Positions 43,587 to 52,443 of a stretch of 64,000 nucleotides of DNA are shown here, in pieces. Positions within the stretch are counted from its first letter, which is position 1. The number at the start of each line of letters is the position of its first letter. The translations under genes and the position numbers were made by a program. Below the pieces are notes generated by a model. It saw nothing but the letters and a program-made list of their open reading frames with translations, did not search any database and had not been told where the DNA came from. The stretch is from Actinomycetes bacterium (GTDB lineage Bacteria; Actinomycetota; Actinomycetes; Propionibacteriales; Nocardioidaceae). The stretch covers positions 190,368 through 254,367 of the forward strand of contig JAEWOG010000011.1 in assembly GCA_023460975.1 (NCBI GenBank), written 5' to 3'.

Positions 43587-45224
43587 GTGAGCCAGACCTC
43601 AGTCGAACCCGTCGACGACACCGCCCCCGAAGCCCCGTCCGACGGTGGCGATGGGAGCACGCCCAGCGAGGTCGACGCCACCGAGCGGTCCGGCCGCGAC
43701 GACGGGTTCTGGGGCTGGGTCGGCGCCATCGCGCTGGCGGCCATCGCGCTCATCATGCGTCGGTGGCGCCTGGGCGAGCCGGCTGAGTTCTCCTTCGACG
43801 AGACCTACTACGCCAAGGACGCGTGGTCGCTGCTCAACAACGGCTACATCCGCACCTACGTCGAGGGCGCCGACACCCAGATCCTGTCCGGGCACACGCT
43901 CAACCAGTTCGCACAGACGCCCTCGATGGCCGTTCACCCCGATGTCGGCAAGTGGCTGATCGCACTGGGCGAGAAGGCGTTCGGCATGGACCCGTACGGC
44001 TGGCGCATCGCCTCGGCCGTGGTCGGCGCCCTCATGGTTCTCGTGATGTGCCGCTTCGTGCGGCGGGTGACCGGATCGACCGTGCTCGGCCTGGTCGGCG
44101 GCGCCCTGCTGGCCTTCGACGGCCTCCACTTCGTGCTGTCGCGCCTGGCGCTGCTCGACCTCTTCCTGGCCTTCTTCGTCCTGTGCGGGGTGCACTGCGC
44201 CGTCGCCGACCGCCAATGGATCCGCGCAAAGTACGCCGCTGGAGCGACCCGGCGGCTGTGGCGTCCGTGGTTGTTCGCCTCCGGGCTGATGTTCGGTCTC
44301 GCGGTCGGCACGAAGTGGTCGGGCGCGTACGCTCTCGCGGCCTTCGGCCTGATGGTCTTCTTCTGGAGCTGGGGCGCGCGCCGGGCGGCCGAGCACAAGG
44401 GCGCGTGGTGGCGGGCGCTGCTGATCGACGGCCCCACCGCGTTCGCCCACATGGTGCTGGTGGCTCTGGTCGTCTACGTCATCTCGTGGACGGGCTGGCT
44501 CATGCACGCCAGCGAGTACGAGCAGGCCCTGAGCAACACCCAGTACGCCACCTACGAGGGCGGGCAGCAGTGGCCCACGGCGACCGAGCCTGACGCCGAG
44601 GGGATCGGCGAGGTCACGCAGTCGCTGCGGTCACTGTGGCACTACCACCACGACGTCTACATCTTCCACACGAAGTTCCTCAACGACGCGACCCATCCGT
44701 ACGCCTCTGGCCCCGCGAAGTGGCCAGTGCTCGGTCGTTCGGTGGGGGTGAGCGCGACCAACGGCATCCAGCCCGGCGTGGACGGGTGCGACGCTCCCAC
44801 GGGGTCGAACTGCCTCAAGCAGGTCGTCCTGCTGGGCAATCCGGCGGTGTGGTGGCTGGGCTCCGCGGCCATGGTCCTGTCCGTCATCATGTGGGCCGCG
44901 TCTCGCGACTGGCGCCACGGCGTCGCCGTGGTGGGCATGGCGGCGACCTGGCTCCCGTGGTTCATGTACGACGACCGCCCGGTCTACCTCTTCTACGCGA
45001 TCGTGTCCTTGCCCTTCCTCATCCTGTCGTTGACCTTGGCGCTCGGGATGCTCATCGGGCCAGAGTCGGCTCGCACCGCCCGGCGCACGGCAGGACTGGC
45101 AGTGACAGGAGCCGTGGTGGTGGCAACCATCGGCCTGTTCGTCTTCTTCTGGCCCATCTACACCAACGGTCTGTTGACCCACGAGGAGTGGATGAGTCGG
45201 ATGTGGTTCCGTTCGTGGATCTGA
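43587..45224 (+). CDS. pmt: Dolichyl-phosphate-mannose-type protein mannosyltransferase
   Basis: A 545-residue GT39 membrane enzyme that O-mannosylates secreted proteins using polyprenyl-phosphomannose. An acidic N-terminal tail is followed by FSFDETYYAKDAWSLLNNGY with the catalytic DE, HPDVGKWLIALGEKAFGMDPYGWR, and ten or more hydrophobic segments. WSGAYALAAFGLMVFFWSW and HYHHDVYIFHTKF are typical. TAGAGT at 43574-43579 lies seven bases before GTG 43587, so a leaderless mRNA is likely; an in-frame GTG at 43578 would overlap the -10 box. Divergent from rsmI as in Mycobacterium (Rv1002c/Rv1003). Confidence 0.93.
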   Translation: MSQTSVEPVDDTAPEAPSDGGDGSTPSEVDATERSGRDDGFWGWVGAIALAAIALIMRRWRLGEPAEFSFDETYYAKDAWSLLNNGYIRTYVEGADTQILSGHTLNQFAQTPSMAVHPDVGKWLIALGEKAFGMDPYGWRIASAVVGALMVLVMCRFVRRVTGSTVLGLVGGALLAFDGLHFVLSRLALLDLFLAFFVLCGVHCAVADRQWIRAKYAAGATRRLWRPWLFASGLMFGLAVGTKWSGAYALAAFGLMVFFWSWGARRAAEHKGAWWRALLIDGPTAFAHMVLVALVVYVISWTGWLMHASEYEQALSNTQYATYEGGQQWPTATEPDAEGIGEVTQSLRSLWHYHHDVYIFHTKFLNDATHPYASGPAKWPVLGRSVGVSATNGIQPGVDGCDAPTGSNCLKQVVLLGNPAVWWLGSAAMVLSVIMWAASRDWRHGVAVVGMAATWLPWFMYDDRPVYLFYAIVSLPFLILSLTLALGMLIGPESARTARRTAGLAVTGAVVVATIGLFVFFWPIYTNGLLTHEEWMSRMWFRSWI

Positions 45225-45227
45225 GGT

Positions 45228-45677
45228 GTGAGCATGGATGACGTGGCGGACGACGCTTTGACGCAGATGGTCCACGCCTCCGTGCCCATCCTGGGTGCGA
45301 TGGGGCTGCGGGTCATCGAGGCCTCGTCCACGCACGCGGTCGCGGTGCTGCCGTACGACACGAACCGCAACCACGTGGGGACCACGTACGCCGGGTCGCT
45401 CTACAGCGTCGGCGAGATGCTCGGCGGCCTGATCGGCCTGTCGATGGGTCTGGAGGGCTTCGCGCCCGTCGTGCGGCACATGGAGATCGACTTCATCGCC
45501 CCCGCCCGCAGCGACGTGCGGGCGGAGGCCTCCCTCACCCCGGATGAGGTCGCGGGCATCACGCGACTCGCGCTGGCCGAGGGCAAGGCCGGCTTCCTCC
45601 TCGACGCGACGATCACGGACTCCGAGGGCACCGTCGTCGCGCGGACGCGGGGCGACTACCAGTTGCGCCGCTTCTGA
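45228..45677 (+). CDS. Hotdog-fold thioesterase-like protein (YiiD C-terminal / DUF4442 type)
   Basis: A 149-residue hotdog protein: MGLRVIEASSTHAVAVLPYDTNRNHVGTTYAGSLYSVGEMLGG, then HMEIDFIAPARSDVRAEASL. The HVGTTYAGSLYSVGE segment is the YiiD-C/DUF4442 signature. It may hydrolyse acyl-CoA thioesters; no substrate is known. It starts three bases after the mannosyltransferase gene (GTG 45228 or ATG 45234 behind GAGG). Confidence 0.82.
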   Translation: MSMDDVADDALTQMVHASVPILGAMGLRVIEASSTHAVAVLPYDTNRNHVGTTYAGSLYSVGEMLGGLIGLSMGLEGFAPVVRHMEIDFIAPARSDVRAEASLTPDEVAGITRLALAEGKAGFLLDATITDSEGTVVARTRGDYQLRRF

Positions 45678-45721
45678 ACAGGCCCTGTCGCCCGTCTGCG
45701 CGACTACCCTAGGTTGACCCC

Positions 45722-46612
45722 ATGAAGCGTGACTTCTGGCAGCGTCACACCGAGTCCCTGGACCCGGCGCGCGACTTCGAGGAGATCTACCGCACCCTCG
45801 TCACCTACGAGTTCCCCTGGGACATGACCCAGGCGCTCGGGTTCGCCCTGTTCCGCACCTACGCCGTCCCCGGCATCGGCCGCTTGCTCGGCGCCACCGG
45901 AGAGTTCACCCGGACCACGCAGAAGCGCTACGACGACACCGTCCTGCTGCTGGAGCCGCCGATCACGCTCGGCTTCGAGCATCCGCGCTCGCGCGCCGCG
46001 ATCCGCCGCATCAACCAGATGCACCGCGCCTACGACATCCCCGAGCACGAGTACCACTACGTCCTGAGCACCTTCGTGGTCGTGCCCAAGCGGTGGCTGG
46101 ACGCCTACGGCTACCGCCCGTTGTCACGCACCGAGGTGGATGCGACGGTGCACTACTACCGCACGCTGGGCCACCACATGGGCTTGCGTGACCTGCCGAC
46201 CACGTACGAGGAGTTCGAGGCCCTGCTGGACTCCTACGAGGCCGAGCACTTCGGCTTCGACGAGGGCGGGCGCGCCGTGGCCGACGCGACCCTGGCCATG
46301 CTGGCCGACGGAGTCCCGCGGATCCTGGGCGGCGTGACCAGCGCCATTGGCCGGGCGCTGATGGATCCGCCACTGCTGGCCGCCTTCGCGTACGACGCCC
46401 CGCCCGCCGCCGTGGTGCGGCTCGTCCACGGGGCGCTGCGGTCACGGGGCCGGCTGCTGCGGTTCTTCCCCGCGAGGCGGGTCCCCCAGTTGGTCGAGAA
46501 CGCCGAGATCAAGACGTACCCGGATGGCTACGAGATCGACGCGCTCGGCTCCTTCCCGGTGCCGGGCGTTGGCGGCTGCCCGGTGCGTCACACCGGGTCG
46601 ACACCCACCTGA
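45722..46612 (+). CDS. MpaB-family oxygenase (DUF2236)
   Basis: A 296-residue protein of the MpaB/latex-clearing-type haem oxygenase family. Typical segments are EFPWDMTQALGFALFRTYAVPGI, INQMHRAYDIPEHEYHYVLSTF and HYYRTLGHHMGLRDLP, with conserved histidines. It may oxidise an unsaturated lipid or secondary metabolite; the substrate is unknown. TAGGTT at 45710-45715 is exactly six bases before ATG 45722, so it is probably leaderless. Confidence 0.85.
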   Translation: MKRDFWQRHTESLDPARDFEEIYRTLVTYEFPWDMTQALGFALFRTYAVPGIGRLLGATGEFTRTTQKRYDDTVLLLEPPITLGFEHPRSRAAIRRINQMHRAYDIPEHEYHYVLSTFVVVPKRWLDAYGYRPLSRTEVDATVHYYRTLGHHMGLRDLPTTYEEFEALLDSYEAEHFGFDEGGRAVADATLAMLADGVPRILGGVTSAIGRALMDPPLLAAFAYDAPPAAVVRLVHGALRSRGRLLRFFPARRVPQLVENAEIKTYPDGYEIDALGSFPVPGVGGCPVRHTGSTPT

Positions 46613-46632
46613 GGGCCAGTCGCTGGGCGGTG

Positions 46633-47556
46633 TCAGCCGCGCAGCGAGGCGTACGCGACGGCGATCTCCGTGCCCACGCGGGCGTTGTTGCGAACCAGCG
46701 CGATGTTGGTCGCCAGGCTCGCTCCGCCGGTGATCTCCACGATGCGCTTGAGCAGGAACGGGGTCGCGTCCTTGCCGCCGACACCTGCCGCGTCCATCTC
46801 TGCGAGCGCCTGCACGATGACCGAGTCGATCTGCTCGGCAGGGATCTCGTCGGCCTCGGGGACCGGGTTGACGATCGACACACCGCCGGCGAGGCCCAGT
46901 CGCCACTTGGCATCCATCATCCGCGCGACGGCGTCGGGGGTGTCGAGGCGCATCGGCGCCCGGAACCCGCTGGAGCGGGAGAAGAACGCCGGGAACTCGT
47001 CGGTGCCGTACGCGACGACGGGGACACTGAGCGTCTCCAGCTTTTCGAGGGTCAGCCCGATGTCGAGGATGCTCTTGACTCCGGCGGAGACGACGGCGAC
47101 GTCGGTGAGCGAGAGTTCGGTGAGGTCGGCGCTGATGTCGAAGCTCTCCGGCGCGCCCCGGTGGACACCGCCCAGACCGCCGGTGACGAAGACCCGGATG
47201 CCGGCTAGCGCGGCGAGCCGCATCGTGGCCGCCACCGTCGTGGCACCATGCCCGGCCGTGGCGACGACGTGGGCGATGTCGCGCACGCTCACCTTGGCGA
47301 CCTGGGGGTGGGTCGCGAGGAGCTCGAGCTCGTCGGCGCCGAGACCGATGTGGAGGCGCCCGTCGAGGATCGCGATGGTGGCGGGCACTGCGCCGCCGTC
47401 CCGCACGATCTGCTCGACACCGCGCGCCATCTCGACGTTCTGCGGGTAGGGCATCCCGTGGCTGATGATGGTCGACTCCAGCGCCACGACGGGGCGGTGC
47501 TCGGCGAGCGCCGTACGAACCTCCTCAGTGAGGACGAGGTCGGGGTGAATGGTCAT
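46633..47556 (-). CDS. psuG: Pseudouridine-5'-phosphate glycosidase
   Basis: A 307-residue PsuG that splits pseudouridine 5'-phosphate into uracil and ribose 5-phosphate: ALESTIISHGMPYPQN, ATIAILDGRLHIGL, GATTVAATMRLAALAGIRVFVTGGLGGVHRG, and VVSAGVKSILDIGLTLE, the segment with the Schiff-base lysine. Its ATG overlaps the psuK stop codon (ATGA), so the kinase and the glycosidase are translated together. Confidence 0.96.
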   Translation of the reverse strand: MTIHPDLVLTEEVRTALAEHRPVVALESTIISHGMPYPQNVEMARGVEQIVRDGGAVPATIAILDGRLHIGLGADELELLATHPQVAKVSVRDIAHVVATAGHGATTVAATMRLAALAGIRVFVTGGLGGVHRGAPESFDISADLTELSLTDVAVVSAGVKSILDIGLTLEKLETLSVPVVAYGTDEFPAFFSRSSGFRAPMRLDTPDAVARMMDAKWRLGLAGGVSIVNPVPEADEIPAEQIDSVIVQALAEMDAAGVGGKDATPFLLKRIVEITGGASLATNIALVRNNARVGTEIAVAYASLRG

Positions 47557-48677
47557 GGCGCTACCTCCTGGGTGCGGTCTGCGAGGGTGCTGCGGACCAT
47601 CGCGTCGGTCAGGTCCGGTCGTACGGTGTGGGTGCTCTCGACGGTCAGCGCCGCGGCGGCGTGCCCGTATCGTGCGGCGTCGGCGGGCTCGGCTCCCCCG
47701 ACGAGGGCGTGGCAGAACGCGGCCAGTGCAGAGTCGCCGGCGCCGGTCACGTCGGCCACCTCGGCCGGGACGGCGTCGATGGCGAGGGGCTTTTGACCGG
47801 CGACGCTGAGCAGGGAGCCCGCCTCGCCGAGGCGGACCCAGACCAGGGTGACTCCGCGAGCGTGCAGGGCCTCGGCGGCCGTACGGACCTCGGCGTCGGT
47901 GCCAGCGGGAAGGTCGGTGAGGGCGGCGAGCTCGTCGCGGTTCGGGGTGATCGCGTACGTCGGGCGGCCCACCTCGATGGCCGGCGACAAGAGCCGCGCC
48001 TTCGGGACGCTGACCGGCTCGACGAGGGCACGCACGCCGGCGGCCTCGGCCATGTCGAGGGCGTGCCGCAGGGTGGCGAGCGGGAGGTTGCCGTCGACGA
48101 CGACCAGCCCGGAGGCGGCGACGAGGTCCCGTGCCGTGCCGACGTGCTCGGGGCTCAGCTCGGCGGTGGCGGCCATGGCGGACACCGCGGTGACGAGCTC
48201 ACCGTCGTGGTCGAGCACGGCTGTGTACGTGCCGGTCGCGGCGTCGGTGCGCAGGACGTGGTCGAGGCGCACGCCGGCCGCCGCGGTCTGCGCCAGCAGG
48301 GTCTCCCCCAGGGCGTCGCGTCCGACCACGCTCACGAGGTGGGTACGGGTGCCGAGTCGGGCCAGGTTTTCCGCGATGTTGCGCCCCACCCCACCGGGCC
48401 GCATCGACGCCTCCCCCGGGTTGGAGGTCCCGGGCGTGGCGGGTGCGGCACTGCGCGCGACGACGTCCATGTTGGACCCGCCCACGACGACGGCCCCGGG
48501 GGTCTCGCTGAGCACGTACCCCCGCCCCAGGATGACGCCCTTGCGGGTGAGGTTGGACAGGTGGACCGCGATGGCGGAGGCGGTCGTACCGATCCGCTCG
48601 GCAAGGGCCGAGGCGTTCAGCAGCGGCTCGCGGCGGAGCAGGTCCACCACTTCGCGCTCACGGTCCGTCAGGTGCAT
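47553..48677 (-). CDS. psuK: PfkB-family kinase with N-terminal HTH (pseudouridine kinase)
   Basis: A 374-residue protein. The first about 60 residues form a winged helix (LTDREREVVDLLRREPLLNASALAERIGTTASAIAVHLSNLTRKGVILG). The rest is a ribokinase-like PfkB kinase (GGSNMDVVARS, GGVGRNIAENLARLG, DVTGAGDSALAAF). Next to psuG it should phosphorylate pseudouridine. The HTH may let it act on its own promoter or may be only structural, as is common in this subfamily. Confidence 0.92.
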   Translation of the reverse strand: MHLTDREREVVDLLRREPLLNASALAERIGTTASAIAVHLSNLTRKGVILGRGYVLSETPGAVVVGGSNMDVVARSAAPATPGTSNPGEASMRPGGVGRNIAENLARLGTRTHLVSVVGRDALGETLLAQTAAAGVRLDHVLRTDAATGTYTAVLDHDGELVTAVSAMAATAELSPEHVGTARDLVAASGLVVVDGNLPLATLRHALDMAEAAGVRALVEPVSVPKARLLSPAIEVGRPTYAITPNRDELAALTDLPAGTDAEVRTAAEALHARGVTLVWVRLGEAGSLLSVAGQKPLAIDAVPAEVADVTGAGDSALAAFCHALVGGAEPADAARYGHAAAALTVESTHTVRPDLTDAMVRSTLADRTQEVAP

Positions 48678-48714
48678 GTTTGTAACTATAAGCGTGCTTT
48701 AGGTTTCTTAGCAA
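48678..48714 (-). promoter_or_regulatory. psuK promoter, near-consensus and almost leaderless
   Basis: On the minus strand -35 TTGCTA (48714-48709), an 18-bp spacer and -10 TATAGT (48690-48685) lie just before the gene, with seven bases to the ATG. The stretch is unusually AT-rich for this window. Confidence 0.7.
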
Positions 48715-48737
48715 GGGGGTGGCGGGGTGGCCTCTGC

Positions 48738-48799
48738 AGGATCCCCCGCAGATGCGGGGGATCCTGAACTTCTAGGGGCGTGCAAACCCCCAGAAGTTC
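48738..48799. terminator. Two adjacent palindromes downstream of cueP
   Basis: AGGATCCCCCGCA (48738-48750) and TGCGGGGGATCCT (48753-48765) form a perfect palindrome with two bases between arms. GAACTTCT (48766-48773) and AGAAGTTC (48792-48799) form a second hairpin immediately next to it, with inner G/C runs extending the stem. They lie 39-100 nt past the cueP stop codon and could terminate cueP. The remaining 160-bp gap otherwise holds only the psuK promoter. Confidence 0.7.
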
Positions 48800-48837
48800 A
48801 CGACACGCCCATGAACCTCGGCCGATCCGCCCCCGGA

Positions 48838-49431
48838 TCAGACCAGCTGCACCGTCGTCAGGCACGTGGGATCCTCCGACCCCGTGGCGATGGGCACCGA
48901 GGCCGTACGCCCCTCCGCCTCGACCACGAGGGTCCCTTCGAGGCCGCGAGGCAGCCACAGGCCGATGAACCCGTTGTCATTGAGCACCTCGCCCGCGGAA
49001 AGGACCACCTCCCCAGCGTCGTCGACCACCTCGACCGAGACGGGCTGACCGCCGAGCTCGCCCACGCACGTCGTCAGACTGTGGAAGAAGCAGTCATGCG
49101 TCGCATCGACGTACGGCGCGACAGACAGGTAGAAGACGTCGTCCGGCAGGGGCAACTCCTCCTCCCCCTCGTCGCCGGACAGCACAAGCGCCTCCGGCCG
49201 CACCGACGCCATGAGCCCCTCGGGCCGCTCATCGAGGGGTGTGACCTCGAGGCGATCGATGATCTCTCGCGCATTCAGTCCGCCGAGTTCGTACGCCTCC
49301 AGCAGCCCGCCACCCTGCCCCGAGGGCGCCTGCGCGCCGGACCCCTCGCGCACGGCACCCGAGCATCCGGACGCGAGGAGGAGCGTCACCAGGGCGGCGA
49401 CAAGGGCAGTGGATCGCAGCGATCGGATCAT
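48838..49431 (-). CDS. cueP: CueP-like copper-binding lipoprotein
   Basis: A 197-residue lipoprotein; the signal peptide ends with the lipobox ASGC (MIRSLRSTALVAALVTLLLASGC). The CueP hallmark is DATHDCFFHSLTTCVGELGG, with NGFIGLWLPRGLEGTLVV and a final DPTCLTTVQL. CueP binds Cu(I)/Cu(II) in the envelope and helps protect against copper. ATG 49431 is seven bases after TACGGT, so the mRNA is probably leaderless. It is divergent from the copper ATPase across 73 bp that hold two palindromes. Confidence 0.88.
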   Translation of the reverse strand: MIRSLRSTALVAALVTLLLASGCSGAVREGSGAQAPSGQGGGLLEAYELGGLNAREIIDRLEVTPLDERPEGLMASVRPEALVLSGDEGEEELPLPDDVFYLSVAPYVDATHDCFFHSLTTCVGELGGQPVSVEVVDDAGEVVLSAGEVLNDNGFIGLWLPRGLEGTLVVEAEGRTASVPIATGSEDPTCLTTVQLV

Positions 49432-49452
49432 GTGACCCACCGTACCCGGGAG

Positions 49453-49498
49453 GGGTATATACCCGCCTCTTGACCTATACCCCCTAGGGGTATATGGT
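49453..49498. promoter_or_regulatory. Copper-responsive promoter with CsoR-like operator in the spacer
   Basis: For the ATPase gene: -35 TTGACC (49470-49475), a 17-bp spacer, -10 TATGGT (49493-49498). The palindrome TATACCCC-CTA-GGGGTATA (49476-49494) fills the spacer and resembles CsoR sites of Streptomyces. A second perfect palindrome, GGGTATATACCC, is at 49453-49464 on the cueP side. No csoR gene is in the window. Confidence 0.75.
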
Positions 49499-49504
49499 CA
49501 CCGC

Positions 49505-51631
49505 ATGGCCACACACGACGAGCACCACTCGGGGCATCACGGCGACACCGCGCGGGAGGACCACGCCGCGCACGAACAGCAGGCCGCGCACGACCACGAC
49601 CACGCCTCGCACGACCAGCACAGCGCTCCCCAACACCCAGGGGCACCCCAACACCACGACCCCTCCGCGCACTCGGGCCACGGAGACCACGTGGAGCAGT
49701 TCCGCCGCCTGTTCGCGACGATGCTGGTGATCGCGGTCCCGGTGATCGCGTTCAACGACATGTTCTCCCACCTCGTCGGCTATCACCTGCCCGAGGCGCC
49801 GTGGGTGCCGTGGGTGTCGCCGATCCTCGGCACGGTCATCTACGGCTGGGGCGGGTGGCCGTTCCTGACCGGGGCCGTACGCGAAGCCCGGTCGGGCAAG
49901 CCAGGGATGATGCTCCTCATCGGTCTGGCGATCACCGTCGCGTTCGTGGCGTCGTGGGGCGCGGCTCTCGGGCTTCTCCACGCCGAGCTCAACTTCTGGT
50001 GGGAGCTCGCTCTCCTCGTCGTGATCATGCTGCTGGGGCACTGGATCGAGATGCGCTCGTTGGCGCGTACGACCTCCGCCCTGGACTCGCTCGCGGCGCT
50101 CCTGCCCGACGAGGCCGAGCGCGTCGACGGCGACGCGACGGTGACGGTCTCCCCCGCCGAGCTGCGGGTGGGCGACATCGTCGTCGTCCGCCCCGGGGCG
50201 GCCGTCCCCGCCGACGGCACCATCACCGAAGGCGCCGCGCACCTCGACGAGTCGATGGTCACCGGCGAGTCCAGGCCCGTACGCCGCCAACGTGGCGATC
50301 GGGTCGTCGCGGGAACCGTCGCCACCGACTCCGGCCTCCGTGTCGAGGTCACCGCGACGGGCGAGGCCACCGCACTCGCGGGGATCCGCAAGCTCGTCGA
50401 GGACGCCCAGAACTCCTCCTCGCGGGCCCAGCGCATCGCCGACACCGCGGCGGGCTGGCTGTTCTGGTTCGCTCTCGCGGCTGCAGCTCTCACTGCAGCG
50501 GCGTGGACGCTGGCCGGAGTTCCGGACACGGCGGTCGTGCGTACGATCAGCGTCCTCGTCATCGCGTGCCCCCACGCACTCGGACTCGCGATCCCGCTCG
50601 TGGTCGCGATTGCCACGGAGCGCGCCGCCAAGGCCGGGGTCCTCATCAAGGACCGCCTGGCGTTGGAGTCGATGCGCACCGTCGACACCGTCCTCTTCGA
50701 CAAGACGGGCACCCTGACCAAGGGTGAGCCGACCGTGACGGGCGTGGAGTCGGTCACCGTGAGCGACGACGAACTGCTCTCCGCGGCCGCCGCCGCCGAG
50801 TCCGACAGCGAGCACCCGCTGGCGCGGGCGATCGTCGGCGCCGCACAGGCGCGCGGCCTCACCGTGCCCACGGCCACCGACTTCACCTCGTCCCCGGCCG
50901 TGGGAGTCTCCGCCACCCTCGACGGTACGAGGGTGGAGGTCGGGGGCCCGTACCTGCTCGAGCAGCGTGGCCAGGCCGAGCTCGCCGTGGCCGAGGCGTG
51001 GCGCCGCGAAGGCGCGATCATCCTGCACGTCCTCATCGACGGGGCCGTGGCCGGCGCACTGCGGCTGGCCGACGAGATTCGTCCGGAGTCGCGCACCGCG
51101 GTGACGGAGTTGCACGCGCGCGGAGCGGAGGTCGTCATGATCACCGGCGACGCCGAGGCGGTGGCCCTCACCGTCGCCGCCGAGCTGGGCATCGACAGGG
51201 TTTTTGCCGGCGTACGCCCCGAGGACAAGGCGGCCAAGGTCGCCGAGCTCCAGGCGGAGGGACGTACGGTCGCGATGGTCGGCGACGGCGTCAACGACGC
51301 GCCCGCCCTGGCCCGGTCGGACGTGGGCATCGCGATCGGCGCGGGGACAGATGTCGCGATCGGCTCGGCCGGAGTGATCCTCGCGTCCTCCGACCCGCGA
51401 GCGGTGCTGTCGGTCATCGACCTGTCGCGCGCCGCGTACAGGAAGATGAAGCAGAACCTGTGGTGGGCGGCTGGCTACAACCTCGTGTCGGTGCCGCTGG
51501 CGGCGGGCGTGCTGGCGCCCGTGGGGTTCGTGCTGCCCATGAGCGTGGGCGCGCTTCTGATGTCGGCGTCGACCGTGGTCGTCGCCCTCAACGCCCAGCT
51601 CCTGCGCCGCCTCGACCTGACGCCGCGCTGA
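49505..51631 (+). CDS. copB: CopB-type copper-translocating P1B ATPase
   Basis: A 708-residue copper efflux ATPase. The first about 60 residues are His-rich (EHHSGHHGD, HDHDHASHDQH) in place of CxxC domains. The metal-site motif is C355-P-H rather than CPC, which marks the CopB (P1B-3) group. TGES, the phosphorylated D399 (DKTGTLTKG) and GDGVNDAPALA are intact. Transcription is probably leaderless: -10 TATGGT is six bases before ATG 49505. It ends six bases from the convergent cupin gene. Confidence 0.94.
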   Translation: MATHDEHHSGHHGDTAREDHAAHEQQAAHDHDHASHDQHSAPQHPGAPQHHDPSAHSGHGDHVEQFRRLFATMLVIAVPVIAFNDMFSHLVGYHLPEAPWVPWVSPILGTVIYGWGGWPFLTGAVREARSGKPGMMLLIGLAITVAFVASWGAALGLLHAELNFWWELALLVVIMLLGHWIEMRSLARTTSALDSLAALLPDEAERVDGDATVTVSPAELRVGDIVVVRPGAAVPADGTITEGAAHLDESMVTGESRPVRRQRGDRVVAGTVATDSGLRVEVTATGEATALAGIRKLVEDAQNSSSRAQRIADTAAGWLFWFALAAAALTAAAWTLAGVPDTAVVRTISVLVIACPHALGLAIPLVVAIATERAAKAGVLIKDRLALESMRTVDTVLFDKTGTLTKGEPTVTGVESVTVSDDELLSAAAAAESDSEHPLARAIVGAAQARGLTVPTATDFTSSPAVGVSATLDGTRVEVGGPYLLEQRGQAELAVAEAWRREGAIILHVLIDGAVAGALRLADEIRPESRTAVTELHARGAEVVMITGDAEAVALTVAAELGIDRVFAGVRPEDKAAKVAELQAEGRTVAMVGDGVNDAPALARSDVGIAIGAGTDVAIGSAGVILASSDPRAVLSVIDLSRAAYRKMKQNLWWAAGYNLVSVPLAAGVLAPVGFVLPMSVGALLMSASTVVVALNAQLLRRLDLTPR

Positions 51632-51637
51632 GTCGGG

Positions 51638-51973
51638 TCAGGGAGTCGCCGTGACCACCGTCAGCAGGACCGCCGAGTCAGCCAGGGCGTCCAGGCGGTG
51701 GCGTGCGTCGGGGATCACGACGAGATCACCGGCGACCCCCTCCCAGGCGTCCTCGCCAGAGGTGAGGACGACGCGCCCGCGCAGCACGTACAGGGTCGCC
51801 TCGCCCGGACTCTCGTGGTCATCGAGGGCCCTCCCACCGGCGAGTGCGATCACGGTCTGCTTCAGCGCGTGAGTACGGCCGCCGTGGACCGTACGAGCGC
51901 TGCGGCCCGAGGGCACCTCGCGAGCGGAACTGAGCAGATGGTCGACCAGTGCGGTCAGGTTCTCGGCGTCCAT
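51638..51973 (-). CDS. Small cupin-domain protein
   Basis: A 111-residue single-domain cupin: LDDHESPGEATLYVLRGRVVLTSGEDAWEGVAGDLVVIPDARHRLDAL. The conserved histidines and glutamate of a metal cupin are present. ATG 51973 follows GGCAGGAGG. Target or substrate is unknown; it is convergent with the copper ATPase. Confidence 0.85.
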   Translation of the reverse strand: MDAENLTALVDHLLSSAREVPSGRSARTVHGGRTHALKQTVIALAGGRALDDHESPGEATLYVLRGRVVLTSGEDAWEGVAGDLVVIPDARHRLDALADSAVLLTVVTATP

Positions 51974-52097
51974 GTCGTCCTCCTGCCTCCACGATCCGCC
52001 CAGGGAGCGCGTTGGGCAAGGGGCGCATGACCCGACCTGGACGGGACCCGGCACGACCGACGAGCCGCACGGGCCGGGGCGGCGACGGATCAACGAT

Positions 52098-52127
52098 GAA
52101 GGGCCGGTCCTGGTGGACCGGCCCTTC
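52098..52127 (-). terminator. Terminator downstream of the tRNA
   Basis: GAAGGGCCGGTCC and GGACCGGCCCTTC form a perfect 13-bp stem with a four-base loop, five bases past the 3' end of the tRNA gene. Confidence 0.9.
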
Positions 52128-52132
52128 GTGTC

Positions 52133-52208
<76 letters not shown>

Positions 52209-52368
52209 GCCGCGTCTTGCGACGCGTCGGAAAAGATAGCACCCACTCCCCCAGCCATTCGAATCCGGGTCGCGTCTGGTGGGCTGGCGCGCAGGTCGTA
52301 CGAAGGCGCTCTGCGTCTACCGCGCCCCCAGCAGCACTGTCACCCCCGCACACCGGGGTGTCAGTGCG

Positions 52369-52387
52369 GATAACCCCGCTTTACATG
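52369..52387 (+). repeat. Third copy of the 19-bp GATAACCCCGCTTTACATG element
   Basis: An exact copy of the element at 16691-16709 and 16746-16764, standing alone in a 235-bp gap (52209-52443) between the tRNA and glpR genes. No gene is seen in the gap. A possible small hairpin with CCCCGCACACCGGGG lies upstream. Confidence 0.85.
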
Positions 52388-52443
52388 GGAGCAGGCGGGG
52401 TCAGACGTGGGCGCAGGTGCATCCAGCGAGAGGCGAGCCACGC

